A DNA stretch of 64,000 nt from Caulobacter sp. 17J80-11. GTDB lineage: Bacteria > Pseudomonadota > Alphaproteobacteria > Caulobacterales > Caulobacteraceae. The position numbers were made by a program, and so were the translations under genes. Positions 1-8,631 of the stretch are shown piece after piece. The DNA is taken from assembly GCF_014349105.1 (NCBI RefSeq), contig NZ_JACSJI010000020.1:1-64000 (forward strand), read 5' to 3'. The notes beneath the pieces are model-generated. The model was not told the origin of the DNA. It saw nothing but the letters and a program-made list of their open reading frames with translations, and searched no databases. The stretch's first letter is position 1. Each line of letters begins with the position of its first letter.

Positions 1-3000
1 GTGCACACCGAGGGCGACGACTCCACGGGCGTGTTCGCCCAGTCGGTCGGCGGCGGCGGCGGCTTCGGCGGCGGCGCGGGCGGCCTGGCCGGGGTCGGCG
101 GCGGCGGCTCGGCAGGCGGGAACGGCGGCCAGGTGACGGTCGCCAACAGCGGCTCGATCACCACCGACGGCAAGCGCGCGCACGGCGCCATGGCCCAGTC
201 GGTCGGCGGCGGCGGCGGCTCGGGCGGGGGCGCCGGCGGCGTGGTCGGCATCGGCGGCTCCAGCGACGAGGGCGGCGACGGCGGCGACGTGTTCATGACC
301 AACACGGCGACCGGCGAGATCACCACCACCGACGACTATTCCTACGGGGTCATGGCCCAGTCGGTGGGCGGCGGCGGCGGCTCCGGCGGCTTCGCGGGCG
401 GCCTGGTGGCGGTCGGCGGCACCGGCTCCGGCGGCGGCGCGGCCGGCGACGTGACGGTCACCAACAGCGGCTCCGTCGACACCCAGGGCCTGGGCTCGAT
501 CGGGGTGTTCGCCCAGTCCGTTGGCGGCGGCGGCGGCAACGGCGGCGGCACGGGCGGCATGGCCGCGATCGGCGGCAAGGGCGCCGGCGGCGGGGCCGGC
601 GGCGTCGTCAAGGTCACCAACAACGGCTCGATCTCCACCGACAAGGACGACGCGGCGGGCATCTTCGCCCAGTCGGTCGGCGGCGGCGGCGGCAACGGCG
701 GCTTCGCGGCCGCGGGCGGCCTGTTCGCCAGCGTGGCGGTCGGCGGCGACGCCGGCCGCGGCGGCGACGGCGGCGAGGTCACGGTTCTCGGGACCGGCGG
801 CATCGAGACGCTGGGCGACCGCAGCTACGGCGTCTTCGCCCAATCGGTCGGCGGCGGCGGCGGCCAGGGCGGCTTCGGCGTGTCCGGCTCGGTCGGGGCG
901 TGGGGCTCGGTCGCGGTCGGCGTCGGCGGCAAGGGCGGGGCCGGCGGCCTCGGCGGCCACGTGACGGTCGACACCCGTCCGGGCGGCGGCGGCGAGATCA
1001 CCACCGACGGCGACAACGCCCACGGCATCTTCGCCCAGTCGGTCGGCGGCGGCGGCGGCGCGGGCGGCTATTCGGTCGCCGCGGCGGTCAGCGGCGGCAT
1101 CGGCGCCTCGGTCTCGGCCTCGGTCGGGGTGGGCGGCGACGGCGGCGCGGCCGGGAACGGCGGCGTGGTCGACGTCTACAACGCCTCGAACGTGACCACC
1201 GGCGGCGTGAACGCCCACGGCATCCTGGCCCAGTCGGTCGGCGGCGGCGGCGGCGACGGCGGCTGGAGCGTCTCGGTGGCGGCTTCCGGCTCCGACGGCG
1301 TGGCGGTTTCGGCCGCGGCGGCGGTCGGCGGCAAGGGCGGCGCGGCCGGCGACGGCAAGAAGGTCACCCTCTACAACACCGGCGAGATCAACACCGCCGA
1401 GGACGGCTCGATCGGCGTGATCGCCCAGTCGATCGGCGGCGGCGGCGGCAACGGCGGCTTCGCGGCGTCGGGCGCCCTGGCCTTCTCCGGCAGCGTCAGC
1501 GTGGCCCCCAGCCTGTCGCTGGGCGGCGCCGGCGGGGCCGGCGGCAAGGGCGGTGAGATCGACCTCGACAGCCTGAACGACGTCACCACCTGGGGCGACT
1601 ACGCCCACGGCGTGGTCGGCCAGTCGATCGGCGGCGGCGGCGGCAACGGCGGCTGGAGCGGCTCGTTCAACGTGGCCGGGTCCGGCTCCAACGCCGTGGC
1701 CCTGGGCGCGGCGGTCGGCGGCGCGGGCGGCCCCGGCAGCATCGGCTCGCTGGTCGACGTGACCACCGACGGGACCATCCTCACCCACGGCGCGGGCGCC
1801 ATGGGCGTGTTCGCCCAGTCGGTGGGCGGCGGCGGCGGCAACGGCGGCTTCGCGGTCGCCGGCAACGTCAGCGGCAGCGGGGGCAACGCCGTGGCGCTCG
1901 GCGTCGCGGTCGGCGGCACGGGCGGCTCCGGCGGGATCGGCGGGATCGTCAACGTCACCAACCACGCCGACGTCGGCACCCTGGGCGAGGGCGGCCACGC
2001 CGTGTTCGCCCAGTCGGTCGGCGGCGGCGGCGGCAACGGCGGCTGGTCGGGCGCCATCACCGTGGCCGGCTCCTCCGGCGCCTCGCCGGTGGCCAGCGCC
2101 TCGATCGGCGGCAACGGCGGCTCCGGCGCCAATTCGTCCAAGGTCACCGTGATCAGCGACGGCACGCTGATCACCGAGGGCGACGACGCCCACGGCCTGT
2201 TCGCCCAGTCGGTCGGCGGCGGCGGCGGCAACGGAGGCTTCGCGCTGAACGGCTCGCTGGCGGTCAGCAGCAGCACCTCGGTCAGCCTGGGCCTGGCGCT
2301 CGGCGGCTCGGGCGCGGGCGGCGGGATCGGCGGCGAGGTCGAGGTCGACAGCGACTCCGTCATCGCCACCCACGGCGACTACGCCCACGCCATGATCGCC
2401 CAGTCGATCGGCGGCGGGGGCGGCAACGGCGGCTGGTCGGGCAACATCACCGGCGCGCTCTCCTCCACCACCTCGGTGTCGCTGGGCGCCTCGATCGGCG
2501 GCAGCGCCGGCGACGGCGGCCTCTCCAGCCTGGTCAAGGTGACCAGCGACGGCCAGCTGACCACCGACGGAAACGGCTCCATCGGCCTCTTGGCCCAATC
2601 CATCGGCGGCGGCGGCGGCAACGGCGGCTTCGCCCTGCAGGGCGGCGTCGCGGCGGGCGGCACCAACTCGGTGACCGGCGGCGTGTCGGTCGGCGGCGCC
2701 GGCGGCGGCGGCGGCAAGGGCGGCCAGGTCGAGGTGCTAAGCACCTCGCGCATCGCCACCCTCGGCGCCGACGCCTCCGCCCTGGTCGCCCAGTCGATCG
2801 GCGGCGGCGGCGGCAACGGCGGCTGGTCCGGCGCGATCAGCGCGGCGGCCGGCACAACCAACGCCGCGGCCCTCACCGCGGCGGTCGGCGGCAACGGCGG
2901 CAACGGCGGCGACGGCGACCTGGTGCAGGTCGACAGCTCCGGCGTGCTGACCACCGAAGGCGACAACGCCTTCGCCTTCCTGGCCCAGTCCATCGGCGGC

Positions 3001-6000
3001 GGCGGCGGCAACGGCGGCATGGCCCTGTCGGGCTCGTTCGCCGGCCTCGGCCAGAACTCGCTGGCGGTCGGCGTCAGCGTCGGCGGCTGCTTCTCGCTCT
3101 CGGCGGTCTGCGTCGGCGGCGACGGCGGCGAAGTCGAGGCCTTCAGCCGCGGCGGCGTCCACACGCTCGGCGACCTGTCGGCCGGCGTGGTGGCCCAGTC
3201 GATCGGCGGCGGCGGCGGCAACGGCGGCTTCGCCGGCACGCTGAACGCGGCGCTCTCGAGCTCCAAGAACGCGGCCGTGGGCCTGGCGCTCGGCGGCAAC
3301 GGCGGCAACGGCGGCAACGGCGGCGAGGTCAACCTGACCACCCAGGGCGTGGTGGTCACCGAGGGCGACGGCGCGGCGGGCGTCCTGGCCCAGTCCATCG
3401 GCGGCGGCGGCGGCAACGGCGGCGGCGCCCTGACCGGCTCGCTGGTCGCCAGCGGCCAGAACCAGGTGTCGGTCAGCGCCGCCCTGGGCGGCTGCCTGGT
3501 GCAGGAAGCCGACTACAACGAAAACGGCGGGTCCATTCCGTCCTGCGCCGGCGGCGACGCCGGCGAGGTGACGGTCACCGTCGAGAACTCCGTCGGCACC
3601 CTGGGCGAGGGCGCCAGCGCCATCATCGCCCAGTCGATCGGCGGCGGCGGCGGCAACGGCGGCTGGTCGGGCGCCCTGGCCGGCTCGCTCAACCAGCAGC
3701 GCACCGTCAACCTGGCGGTCAGCCTCGGCGGCTTCGGCGGCGGCGGCGGCGACGGCGAGGCGGTCACGGTCGTGGCCACCGGCGACGAGATCGTCACCGT
3801 CGGCGGCCAGTCGCACGGCGTGCTGGCCCAGTCGATCGGCGGCGGCGGCGGCAACGGCGGCCTCGGCATGAGCGGGGTCATCGGCCAGTCGAACTCGATC
3901 AACATCGGCGTGGGCCTGGGCGGCCGCGGCGGCAAGGGCGGAACCGGCGGCGAGGTGAACGTCACCGTCTCCAGCACCGTGACCACCGGCGGCGACGGTT
4001 CCATCGGCGTGTTCGCCCAGTCGGTCGGCGGCGGCGGCGGCGCCGCCGGGGCCGGCGGCGCCATGGCGCTGGGCGGCACCCAGAGCAAGAACGTCACCCT
4101 CAGCCTCGGCGGCGAAGGCGGCACCGGCGCGACCGGCGGCGACGTGCACGTCACCACCACCGGCGACGTCACCACCTTCGGCGAGGAATCCTACGCGGTG
4201 TTCGCCCAGTCGGTGGGCGGCGGCGGCGGCCACGGCGGCATGGCCGGCATCGATAAGGACGGCTTCGACGACTACATGGCCGGCGGCGCGGCCTCGGCCA
4301 GCTACGGCGCCAATTCGCACAGCCTGGCGGTCTCGCTGGGCGGCGACGGGGGCACCGGCGGCCACGGCGGCGACGTGTTCGTCACCAACTCCGGCATGCT
4401 GCAGACCGCCGGCGTCAGCGCCTCGGTGATCTACGCCCAGTCGGTGGGCGGCGGCGGCGGCGACGCCGGGGTGGCCACCGCGGTGGCCGGCAGCTTCGGG
4501 GCCGGCAAGGGCGGCGCCTACGCGGTCGGCGTCGGCGGCAAGGGCGGCGCGGCCGGCGACGGCGGCGACGTGACGGTGACCAACACCGGCCTGCTGCACT
4601 CGCTGGAGGACGCCGCGCGCGGCGTGTTCGCCCAGTCGGTCGGCGGCGGCGGCGGCGCGGGCGGCGACGCCCGCGGCTACGCCATGGCCTTCTCGACCAA
4701 GGCCGCGGGCAGCAAGGGCCAGAAAGACGTCACCATCTCGATCGGCGGCGACGGCGGCGCGGCCGGCGACGGCGGCGACGTGCTGGTCGACAACGACGGG
4801 GCGATCGTCACCGAGGGCGACGGCGCCGCGGGCGTCTACGCCCAGTCGGTCGGCGGCGGCGGCGGGGTCGGCGGCTCGGTCGCCGACGACGGCGACACGG
4901 TCGTGGACTTCATCGACAACTTCAACAAGAGCGAGGCCAAGGCGGCCGAGATCGCGGTCGGCGGCAAGGGCGGCGCCTCGGGCGACGGCGGCGACGTCAC
5001 CGTGCTGAACGGCGGGGTGATCTGGACCAAGGGCCGCGAGTCCTACGGCGTGTTCGCCCAGTCGGTGGGCGGCGGCGGCGGCGACGGCGGTTCCGGCCTG
5101 GCCGGCACCGTCTCGATCGGCGGCGAAGGCGCCGGCGGCGGGAACGGCGGCGTGGTGCGGGTCACCAACTCGGGCGCCATCCTGACCGAAGGCGACTTCG
5201 CCACCGGCGTGTTCGCCCAGTCGGTCGGCGGCGGCGGCGGGATCGGCGGCTCGGTGGACGGCGAGCGGGACGGCACGGACGCCTACCGCGACGGCATGAG
5301 CGCCACCATGTCGACCATCGGCGACCTGCAGGCGGCCAAGGACTTCGCGGAATCCACCCAGGCGCCGGATCTGGGCATCAGCTTCGGCGGCTCCGGCGGC
5401 GTCGCCGGCGACGGCGGCGACGTCGTCGTCACCAACACCGGCTCGATCCACACCAAGGGCGACAACGCCTTCGGCGTGTTCGCCCAGTCGGTGGGCGGCG
5501 GCGGCGGCGTGGGCGGCCTGGGCTCGATCAGCACCATCGGCCAGGTGTCGTTCTCGGGCGTCGGCGGCAACGCCGGCGACGGCGGCGACGTCACGGTCAA
5601 CCACTCGGGCGACATCGTCACCGAGGGCTACGGGGCCTACGGCATCTTCGCCCAGTCGGTCGGCGGCGGCGGCGGCGTGGCCGGCGACATGTCGCTGGGC
5701 ATCGGCAACTGGGGCCTGGACCTCGGCATCAACCCGTTCGCCGGCAACGGCGGCGACGGCGGCGACGTGACCGTCAACACCAGCGGGAACATCCTGGTCC
5801 TGGGCGACGGCGCGACGGCCATCTTCGCCCAGTCGATCGGCGGCGGCGGCGGCCTGTACGGCAGCGAGATCGGGCTGGGCTTCATCGGCTCGTTCGGCGG
5901 CGACGGCACCGGCGGCAAGGTCACGGTCAACCACATCGGCGACCTGGCCGCGCCCGACAAGAACGGCGTCGGCGCCCTGTTCCAGAGCAAGGCGGTCGAC

Positions 6001-7848
6001 GGCGCCCACGACATCGTCGCCACCCTGAACGGCGACGTCCTGGGCGGCAGCGTCTACGGCAAGGCGGTGTTCATCGACGGCGGCCTGAACAACACCATCG
6101 ACCTGATGGGGGCGGTCTCGGCCCTGTCGCACCTGGCCATCCTGGGCACGGACGGCAACGACCACATCAACAACTTCGGCTCGACCTACGGCAACATCGA
6201 CCTCGACACCGGCTCCAACGCCTTCGACAACGAGGTCGACGCCAGCCTGCGCACCCTGCAGTACGTCGACCTGGGCGGCGGCACCCTGACCAACGCCGGC
6301 ACCCTCGAGCTGGGCGACACCGCCACCGAGGACGGCCCGCGCACGGCCGGCTGGTTCGCCGGCTTCGAAGTCGCCACCACCGCCGCGGCCGCGCCGTCGG
6401 GCGCCCCGGCGGCGGCCAGCCCGCTGTCGGTGGTGGGCGCCTACTGGTCGACCCAGACCACCACCCTGACCGGCGACTTCGTCCAGCCGGACAGCGGCCT
6501 GTGGATCCTGGACTTCAGCTTCGGCGACGAGGCGGCCGACCTCCTGAACGTCACCGGTTCGGCGGCGATCGACGGCGTGCTGAAGGTCAACCTTCTGTCG
6601 CTTGAGGACGACGGCCCGCGCACCTTCGTCGACGCCGGCACGACGGCGGTCGACAACGGCGTGTTCGTGGCCGACACCCTGGCGCTGGACTACTCGGTGG
6701 TGGTCTCCGGCAACGACCTGCAGCTGGCGGTCACGCCGCGGTTCGACGATCCGCTGAACCGCCGCAACGCCAAGGCGGTCGGCGACCACATCAACGACGG
6801 CCTGCACCAGGGCGGCGCTTCGGACGACCTGGGCCTGCTGTTCGCCTACCTGGGCGCGATGTCCGACATCAACGAGTACCGCGCCGCCTTCGACCACATG
6901 TCGTCGGAAGTGCACCTCTCGCCGATGTACGCGGCCTACTTCGCCGGCGAGGACATGGCCGACGCGGTGCTGAGCTGCAAGCTGGCCCACACTGCTGACG
7001 CCCCGATCGCCGAAGGCGACTGCCTGTGGGGCCAGGTGGTCACCCGCACGCTGGACCGCAGCCCGACCAGCGAGAACTGGGCCTTCCACGACGACGTGAC
7101 CCAGTTCTCGGCCGGCTATCAGCGCTCGGTCTCCGAGAACTGGCGCCTGGGCGTGGCGATCGGCGTCGACCGTCACGACCAGAGCCTGGAGCGCGCCCTG
7201 GGCGGGGCCGAAGGCGACTTCTACAAGCTGGGCGCGGCGGTGAAGCGTCAGTCGGGGCCGACCCTGGTCGCCGCCTCCATGGCGGTCGGCAAGGGCTCGT
7301 TCGAAACCTGGCGCGACGCCAGCACCGCGCTGGTCCCCGGCGCCCGCGCGACGGCGGACGTCGATTTCACCTTCGTCACCGCCGAACTGCGCGCCGCTCG
7401 CCTGTTCGAGTTCGGCTCCCTGTACCTGAAGCCCCTGGCCGACGCCTCGGTCACCCAGTTCAGCATGGACGGCTTCAGCGAGCGCGGCGCGGGCGGCCTG
7501 AACCTGGTCTCGGACGGCGACAACCGGACGATCTTCACCTTCGCGCCTCAGCTGGAGATGGGCGGCGACTTCGACGCCGGTTCGGTCACCGTGCGTCCGT
7601 CGCTGACGGTGGGCCTGGCCTGGCGTCCGGACGCCGAGTTCGGCGTGCCGGCCAGCTTCGAGGGCCTGTCGCCGTCGACCCGGCCGTTCGTGACCACCTC
7701 GACGCTCGACGAGACCATGGCGACCGTTCAGGCCAGCATCGACCTGATCGGCGCCGAGCGCTGGAACCTGACCCTCGCCTACGACGGCGAGTACGGCCAG
7801 GAACACGACCGCCACGGCGGCCGTCTGAAGGCCGCCATCCGGTTCTGA
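1..7848 (+). CDS. Giant Gly-rich repeat autotransporter adhesin (5' end outside window)
   Basis: Type V secretion protein: a surface-exposed passenger carried by its own outer-membrane beta-barrel. The visible part is 2615 residues. Base 1 already falls inside a repeat unit and there is no signal peptide, so the true start lies upstream. Residues about 1-1960 are Gly-rich repeats of roughly 60-90 aa, each with a conserved AQS(V/I)GGGGG core. Residues about 1960-2340 form a beta-rich linker of parallel-helix type. The last ~275 residues are a barrel domain (YQRSVSENWRLGVAIGVD and alternating aromatic strands) ending in ..AAIRF; a C-terminal Phe is typical of outer-membrane barrels. Cysteines are rare but occur in two spaced pairs near residues 1030-1037 and 1165-1181, and again near 2322-2341. 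The family is common in Rhizobiales and Caulobacterales; adhesion or biofilm is the usual inference and no ligand can be read here. A strong hairpin follows the stop. Confidence 0.9.
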   Translation: MHTEGDDSTGVFAQSVGGGGGFGGGAGGLAGVGGGGSAGGNGGQVTVANSGSITTDGKRAHGAMAQSVGGGGGSGGGAGGVVGIGGSSDEGGDGGDVFMTNTATGEITTTDDYSYGVMAQSVGGGGGSGGFAGGLVAVGGTGSGGGAAGDVTVTNSGSVDTQGLGSIGVFAQSVGGGGGNGGGTGGMAAIGGKGAGGGAGGVVKVTNNGSISTDKDDAAGIFAQSVGGGGGNGGFAAAGGLFASVAVGGDAGRGGDGGEVTVLGTGGIETLGDRSYGVFAQSVGGGGGQGGFGVSGSVGAWGSVAVGVGGKGGAGGLGGHVTVDTRPGGGGEITTDGDNAHGIFAQSVGGGGGAGGYSVAAAVSGGIGASVSASVGVGGDGGAAGNGGVVDVYNASNVTTGGVNAHGILAQSVGGGGGDGGWSVSVAASGSDGVAVSAAAAVGGKGGAAGDGKKVTLYNTGEINTAEDGSIGVIAQSIGGGGGNGGFAASGALAFSGSVSVAPSLSLGGAGGAGGKGGEIDLDSLNDVTTWGDYAHGVVGQSIGGGGGNGGWSGSFNVAGSGSNAVALGAAVGGAGGPGSIGSLVDVTTDGTILTHGAGAMGVFAQSVGGGGGNGGFAVAGNVSGSGGNAVALGVAVGGTGGSGGIGGIVNVTNHADVGTLGEGGHAVFAQSVGGGGGNGGWSGAITVAGSSGASPVASASIGGNGGSGANSSKVTVISDGTLITEGDDAHGLFAQSVGGGGGNGGFALNGSLAVSSSTSVSLGLALGGSGAGGGIGGEVEVDSDSVIATHGDYAHAMIAQSIGGGGGNGGWSGNITGALSSTTSVSLGASIGGSAGDGGLSSLVKVTSDGQLTTDGNGSIGLLAQSIGGGGGNGGFALQGGVAAGGTNSVTGGVSVGGAGGGGGKGGQVEVLSTSRIATLGADASALVAQSIGGGGGNGGWSGAISAAAGTTNAAALTAAVGGNGGNGGDGDLVQVDSSGVLTTEGDNAFAFLAQSIGGGGGNGGMALSGSFAGLGQNSLAVGVSVGGCFSLSAVCVGGDGGEVEAFSRGGVHTLGDLSAGVVAQSIGGGGGNGGFAGTLNAALSSSKNAAVGLALGGNGGNGGNGGEVNLTTQGVVVTEGDGAAGVLAQSIGGGGGNGGGALTGSLVASGQNQVSVSAALGGCLVQEADYNENGGSIPSCAGGDAGEVTVTVENSVGTLGEGASAIIAQSIGGGGGNGGWSGALAGSLNQQRTVNLAVSLGGFGGGGGDGEAVTVVATGDEIVTVGGQSHGVLAQSIGGGGGNGGLGMSGVIGQSNSINIGVGLGGRGGKGGTGGEVNVTVSSTVTTGGDGSIGVFAQSVGGGGGAAGAGGAMALGGTQSKNVTLSLGGEGGTGATGGDVHVTTTGDVTTFGEESYAVFAQSVGGGGGHGGMAGIDKDGFDDYMAGGAASASYGANSHSLAVSLGGDGGTGGHGGDVFVTNSGMLQTAGVSASVIYAQSVGGGGGDAGVATAVAGSFGAGKGGAYAVGVGGKGGAAGDGGDVTVTNTGLLHSLEDAARGVFAQSVGGGGGAGGDARGYAMAFSTKAAGSKGQKDVTISIGGDGGAAGDGGDVLVDNDGAIVTEGDGAAGVYAQSVGGGGGVGGSVADDGDTVVDFIDNFNKSEAKAAEIAVGGKGGASGDGGDVTVLNGGVIWTKGRESYGVFAQSVGGGGGDGGSGLAGTVSIGGEGAGGGNGGVVRVTNSGAILTEGDFATGVFAQSVGGGGGIGGSVDGERDGTDAYRDGMSATMSTIGDLQAAKDFAESTQAPDLGISFGGSGGVAGDGGDVVVTNTGSIHTKGDNAFGVFAQSVGGGGGVGGLGSISTIGQVSFSGVGGNAGDGGDVTVNHSGDIVTEGYGAYGIFAQSVGGGGGVAGDMSLGIGNWGLDLGINPFAGNGGDGGDVTVNTSGNILVLGDGATAIFAQSIGGGGGLYGSEIGLGFIGSFGGDGTGGKVTVNHIGDLAAPDKNGVGALFQSKAVDGAHDIVATLNGDVLGGSVYGKAVFIDGGLNNTIDLMGAVSALSHLAILGTDGNDHINNFGSTYGNIDLDTGSNAFDNEVDASLRTLQYVDLGGGTLTNAGTLELGDTATEDGPRTAGWFAGFEVATTAAAAPSGAPAAASPLSVVGAYWSTQTTTLTGDFVQPDSGLWILDFSFGDEAADLLNVTGSAAIDGVLKVNLLSLEDDGPRTFVDAGTTAVDNGVFVADTLALDYSVVVSGNDLQLAVTPRFDDPLNRRNAKAVGDHINDGLHQGGASDDLGLLFAYLGAMSDINEYRAAFDHMSSEVHLSPMYAAYFAGEDMADAVLSCKLAHTADAPIAEGDCLWGQVVTRTLDRSPTSENWAFHDDVTQFSAGYQRSVSENWRLGVAIGVDRHDQSLERALGGAEGDFYKLGAAVKRQSGPTLVAASMAVGKGSFETWRDASTALVPGARATADVDFTFVTAELRAARLFEFGSLYLKPLADASVTQFSMDGFSERGAGGLNLVSDGDNRTIFTFAPQLEMGGDFDAGSVTVRPSLTVGLAWRPDAEFGVPASFEGLSPSTRPFVTTSTLDETMATVQASIDLIGAERWNLTLAYDGEYGQEHDRHGGRLKAAIRF
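31..5860 (+). repeat. 31 tandem Gly-rich passenger repeats
   Basis: I count about 31 occurrences of AQS(V/I)GGGGG (one is GQSIGGGGG), spaced roughly 55-95 codons apart. Each is encoded by a run of GGC codons giving near-perfect GGCGGCGGC tracts. Flanking segments follow the pattern G-G-D/E-V-x-V-x-N-x-G-x-I-x-T-x-G-D-x-A-x-G. The central copies use SIGGGGGNGG and the outer copies SVGGGGG, which suggests block duplication. The tracts are candidate slippage and recombination sites. Confidence 0.9.
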
Positions 7849-7871
7849 CGCCTTCGGTCGTCGGACACGAA

Positions 7872-7903
7872 AACGCCCCCGCGCCGACTGGTGCGGGGGC
7901 GTT
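7872..7903 (+). terminator. Intrinsic terminator after the autotransporter gene
   Basis: Perfect 11-bp stem AACGCCCCCGC / GCGGGGGCGTT with a 10-nt loop, followed by CTTCGTTT. It begins 24 nt after the stop codon. Confidence 0.75.
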
Positions 7904-7921
7904 CTTCGTTTCAGGCGACGG

Positions 7922-7949
7922 TTGACCGCCGACCGGGCTTCCCTAGACT
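7922..7949 (+). promoter_or_regulatory. Putative sigma-70 promoter of the leader peptide
   Basis: TTGACC (7922-7927) and TAGACT (7944-7949) are separated by 16 nt. The predicted transcription start, 7-8 nt beyond the -10 box, coincides with the A of the leader ATG at 7957, so the transcript would be leaderless. Read by eye; no expression data. Confidence 0.5.
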
Positions 7950-7956
7950 TGAGCCC

Positions 7957-8037
7957 ATGGTCCGGACCGCCTCGCGCCAGCAACAGCAGCAACACCGCTC
8001 GACGGCGGTGCTCGCGCGCGTTCGCCTCCGGCCCTGA
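7957..8037 (+). CDS. Leaderless 26-aa leader peptide with five consecutive Gln codons
   Basis: The ORF ATG..TGA encodes 26 residues: an Arg/Thr/Ser start, then QQQQQ at residues 8-12 (CAG CAA CAG CAG CAA), then HRSTAVLARVRLRP. There is no Shine-Dalgarno; the ATG lies at the predicted +1. It is followed after about 30 nt by an intrinsic terminator and then by an ORF with its own good ribosome site at 8145. This is the classical layout of a ribosome-mediated attenuator, in which stalling at scarce charged tRNA changes RNA folding. Glutamine sensing is inferred from the codon run; an alternative is regulation by the A/V/L/R-rich tail. I do not recognise the peptide with certainty. Confidence 0.6.
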   Translation: MVRTASRQQQQQHRSTAVLARVRLRP

Positions 8038-8066
8038 CGTCACGTCGACAAGGGCCAGACGGCCCG

Positions 8067-8103
8067 AACCCCGCAGCCCCGCCTCCGGCGGGGTTTCTGC
8101 TTT
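8067..8103 (+). terminator. Attenuator-type terminator with a competing arm
   Basis: CCCCGCC (8077-8083), loop TCC, GGCGGGG (8087-8093), then TTTCTGCTTT. A second upstream arm AACCCCGC (8067-8074) can pair with GCGGGGTT (8088-8095), so two alternative folds compete for the same G-run. A further hairpin GGGCC/GGCCC (8052-8056/8061-8065) sits just upstream. Confidence 0.6.
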
Positions 8104-8144
8104 ACGAGCCTCGCCGGGCGCCTCCCCTTCCAGGAGCCCAAACC

Positions 8145-8579
8145 ATGACGACCCTGATCTCCTCCGACGCCGACATCGACCGCATCGGTCTGGGCGTGAT
8201 CGACAAGACCCTGCCCAAGGCCGAATGGACCCACGCGGGCCACTTCGCCGCCGCGCTGTGGCTGTGGCGCAGCCGCCCGGCCAGCGCGCTCGGCGACATG
8301 CCGGACCTGATCCGCGCCTACAACCTGGCCACCGGCGTGGAGAACACCGACACCGGCGGCTACCACGAGACCATCACGCTGGCGTCCATGCGCGCGGCCC
8401 GGGCCGAGCTGTCGCGCCGTCCGGCCGACGCGCCGCTGCACGAGGCTCTGGACGGCCTGCTGGCCTCGGAGTTCGGCCGTTCGGACTGGCCGCTGGCCTA
8501 CTGGTCGAAGCCGGTCCTGTTCTCGGTCGAGGCGCGCCGGGCCTGGGTCGAACCCGATCTCAGGGCGCTGCCGTTCTGA
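8145..8579 (+). CDS. Conserved hypothetical protein downstream of the poly-Gln attenuator
   Basis: 144 aa, soluble, no signal peptide and no membrane segment. The start ATG is set by AGGAG at 8132-8136. A conserved-looking patch EWTHAGHFAAALWLWR lies near residues 27-42, and Trp-rich segments recur (SDWPLAYWSKPVLFS, RRAWVEP). A His in the N-terminal patch and a second in GGYHETIT could bind metal, but no recognised catalytic motif is visible. I cannot assign a function. Its expression is probably controlled by the leader peptide and terminator immediately upstream; it ends in a bidirectional terminator shared with the convergent helicase gene. Confidence 0.8.
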   Translation: MTTLISSDADIDRIGLGVIDKTLPKAEWTHAGHFAAALWLWRSRPASALGDMPDLIRAYNLATGVENTDTGGYHETITLASMRAARAELSRRPADAPLHEALDGLLASEFGRSDWPLAYWSKPVLFSVEARRAWVEPDLRALPF

Positions 8580-8588
8580 ATACGAAAA

Positions 8589-8617
8589 CGCCCCCGCACG
8601 GGGTCCGTGCGGGGGCG
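8589..8617. terminator. Bidirectional terminator between convergent genes
   Basis: 13-bp perfect stem CGCCCCCGCACGG / CCGTGCGGGGGCG with a 3-nt loop. It is flanked by AAAA on the left and GGCTTTCGTT on the right, so it can serve both the 8145 gene (+) and the helicase (-). Confidence 0.8.
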
Positions 8618-8631
8618 GCTTTCGTTCAGGA

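Noticed and set aside
1-5860. GGC tracts considered as a CRISPR-like or direct-repeat array
   Set aside because: They keep the reading frame, encode the passenger repeats and have no unique-spacer structure.
2737-8043. 1768-codon open frame antisense to the autotransporter gene
   Set aside because: It is a composition shadow of GGC repeats (Ala/Val/Arg/Asp-rich low-complexity protein, no domain). The plus strand has clear autotransporter features.
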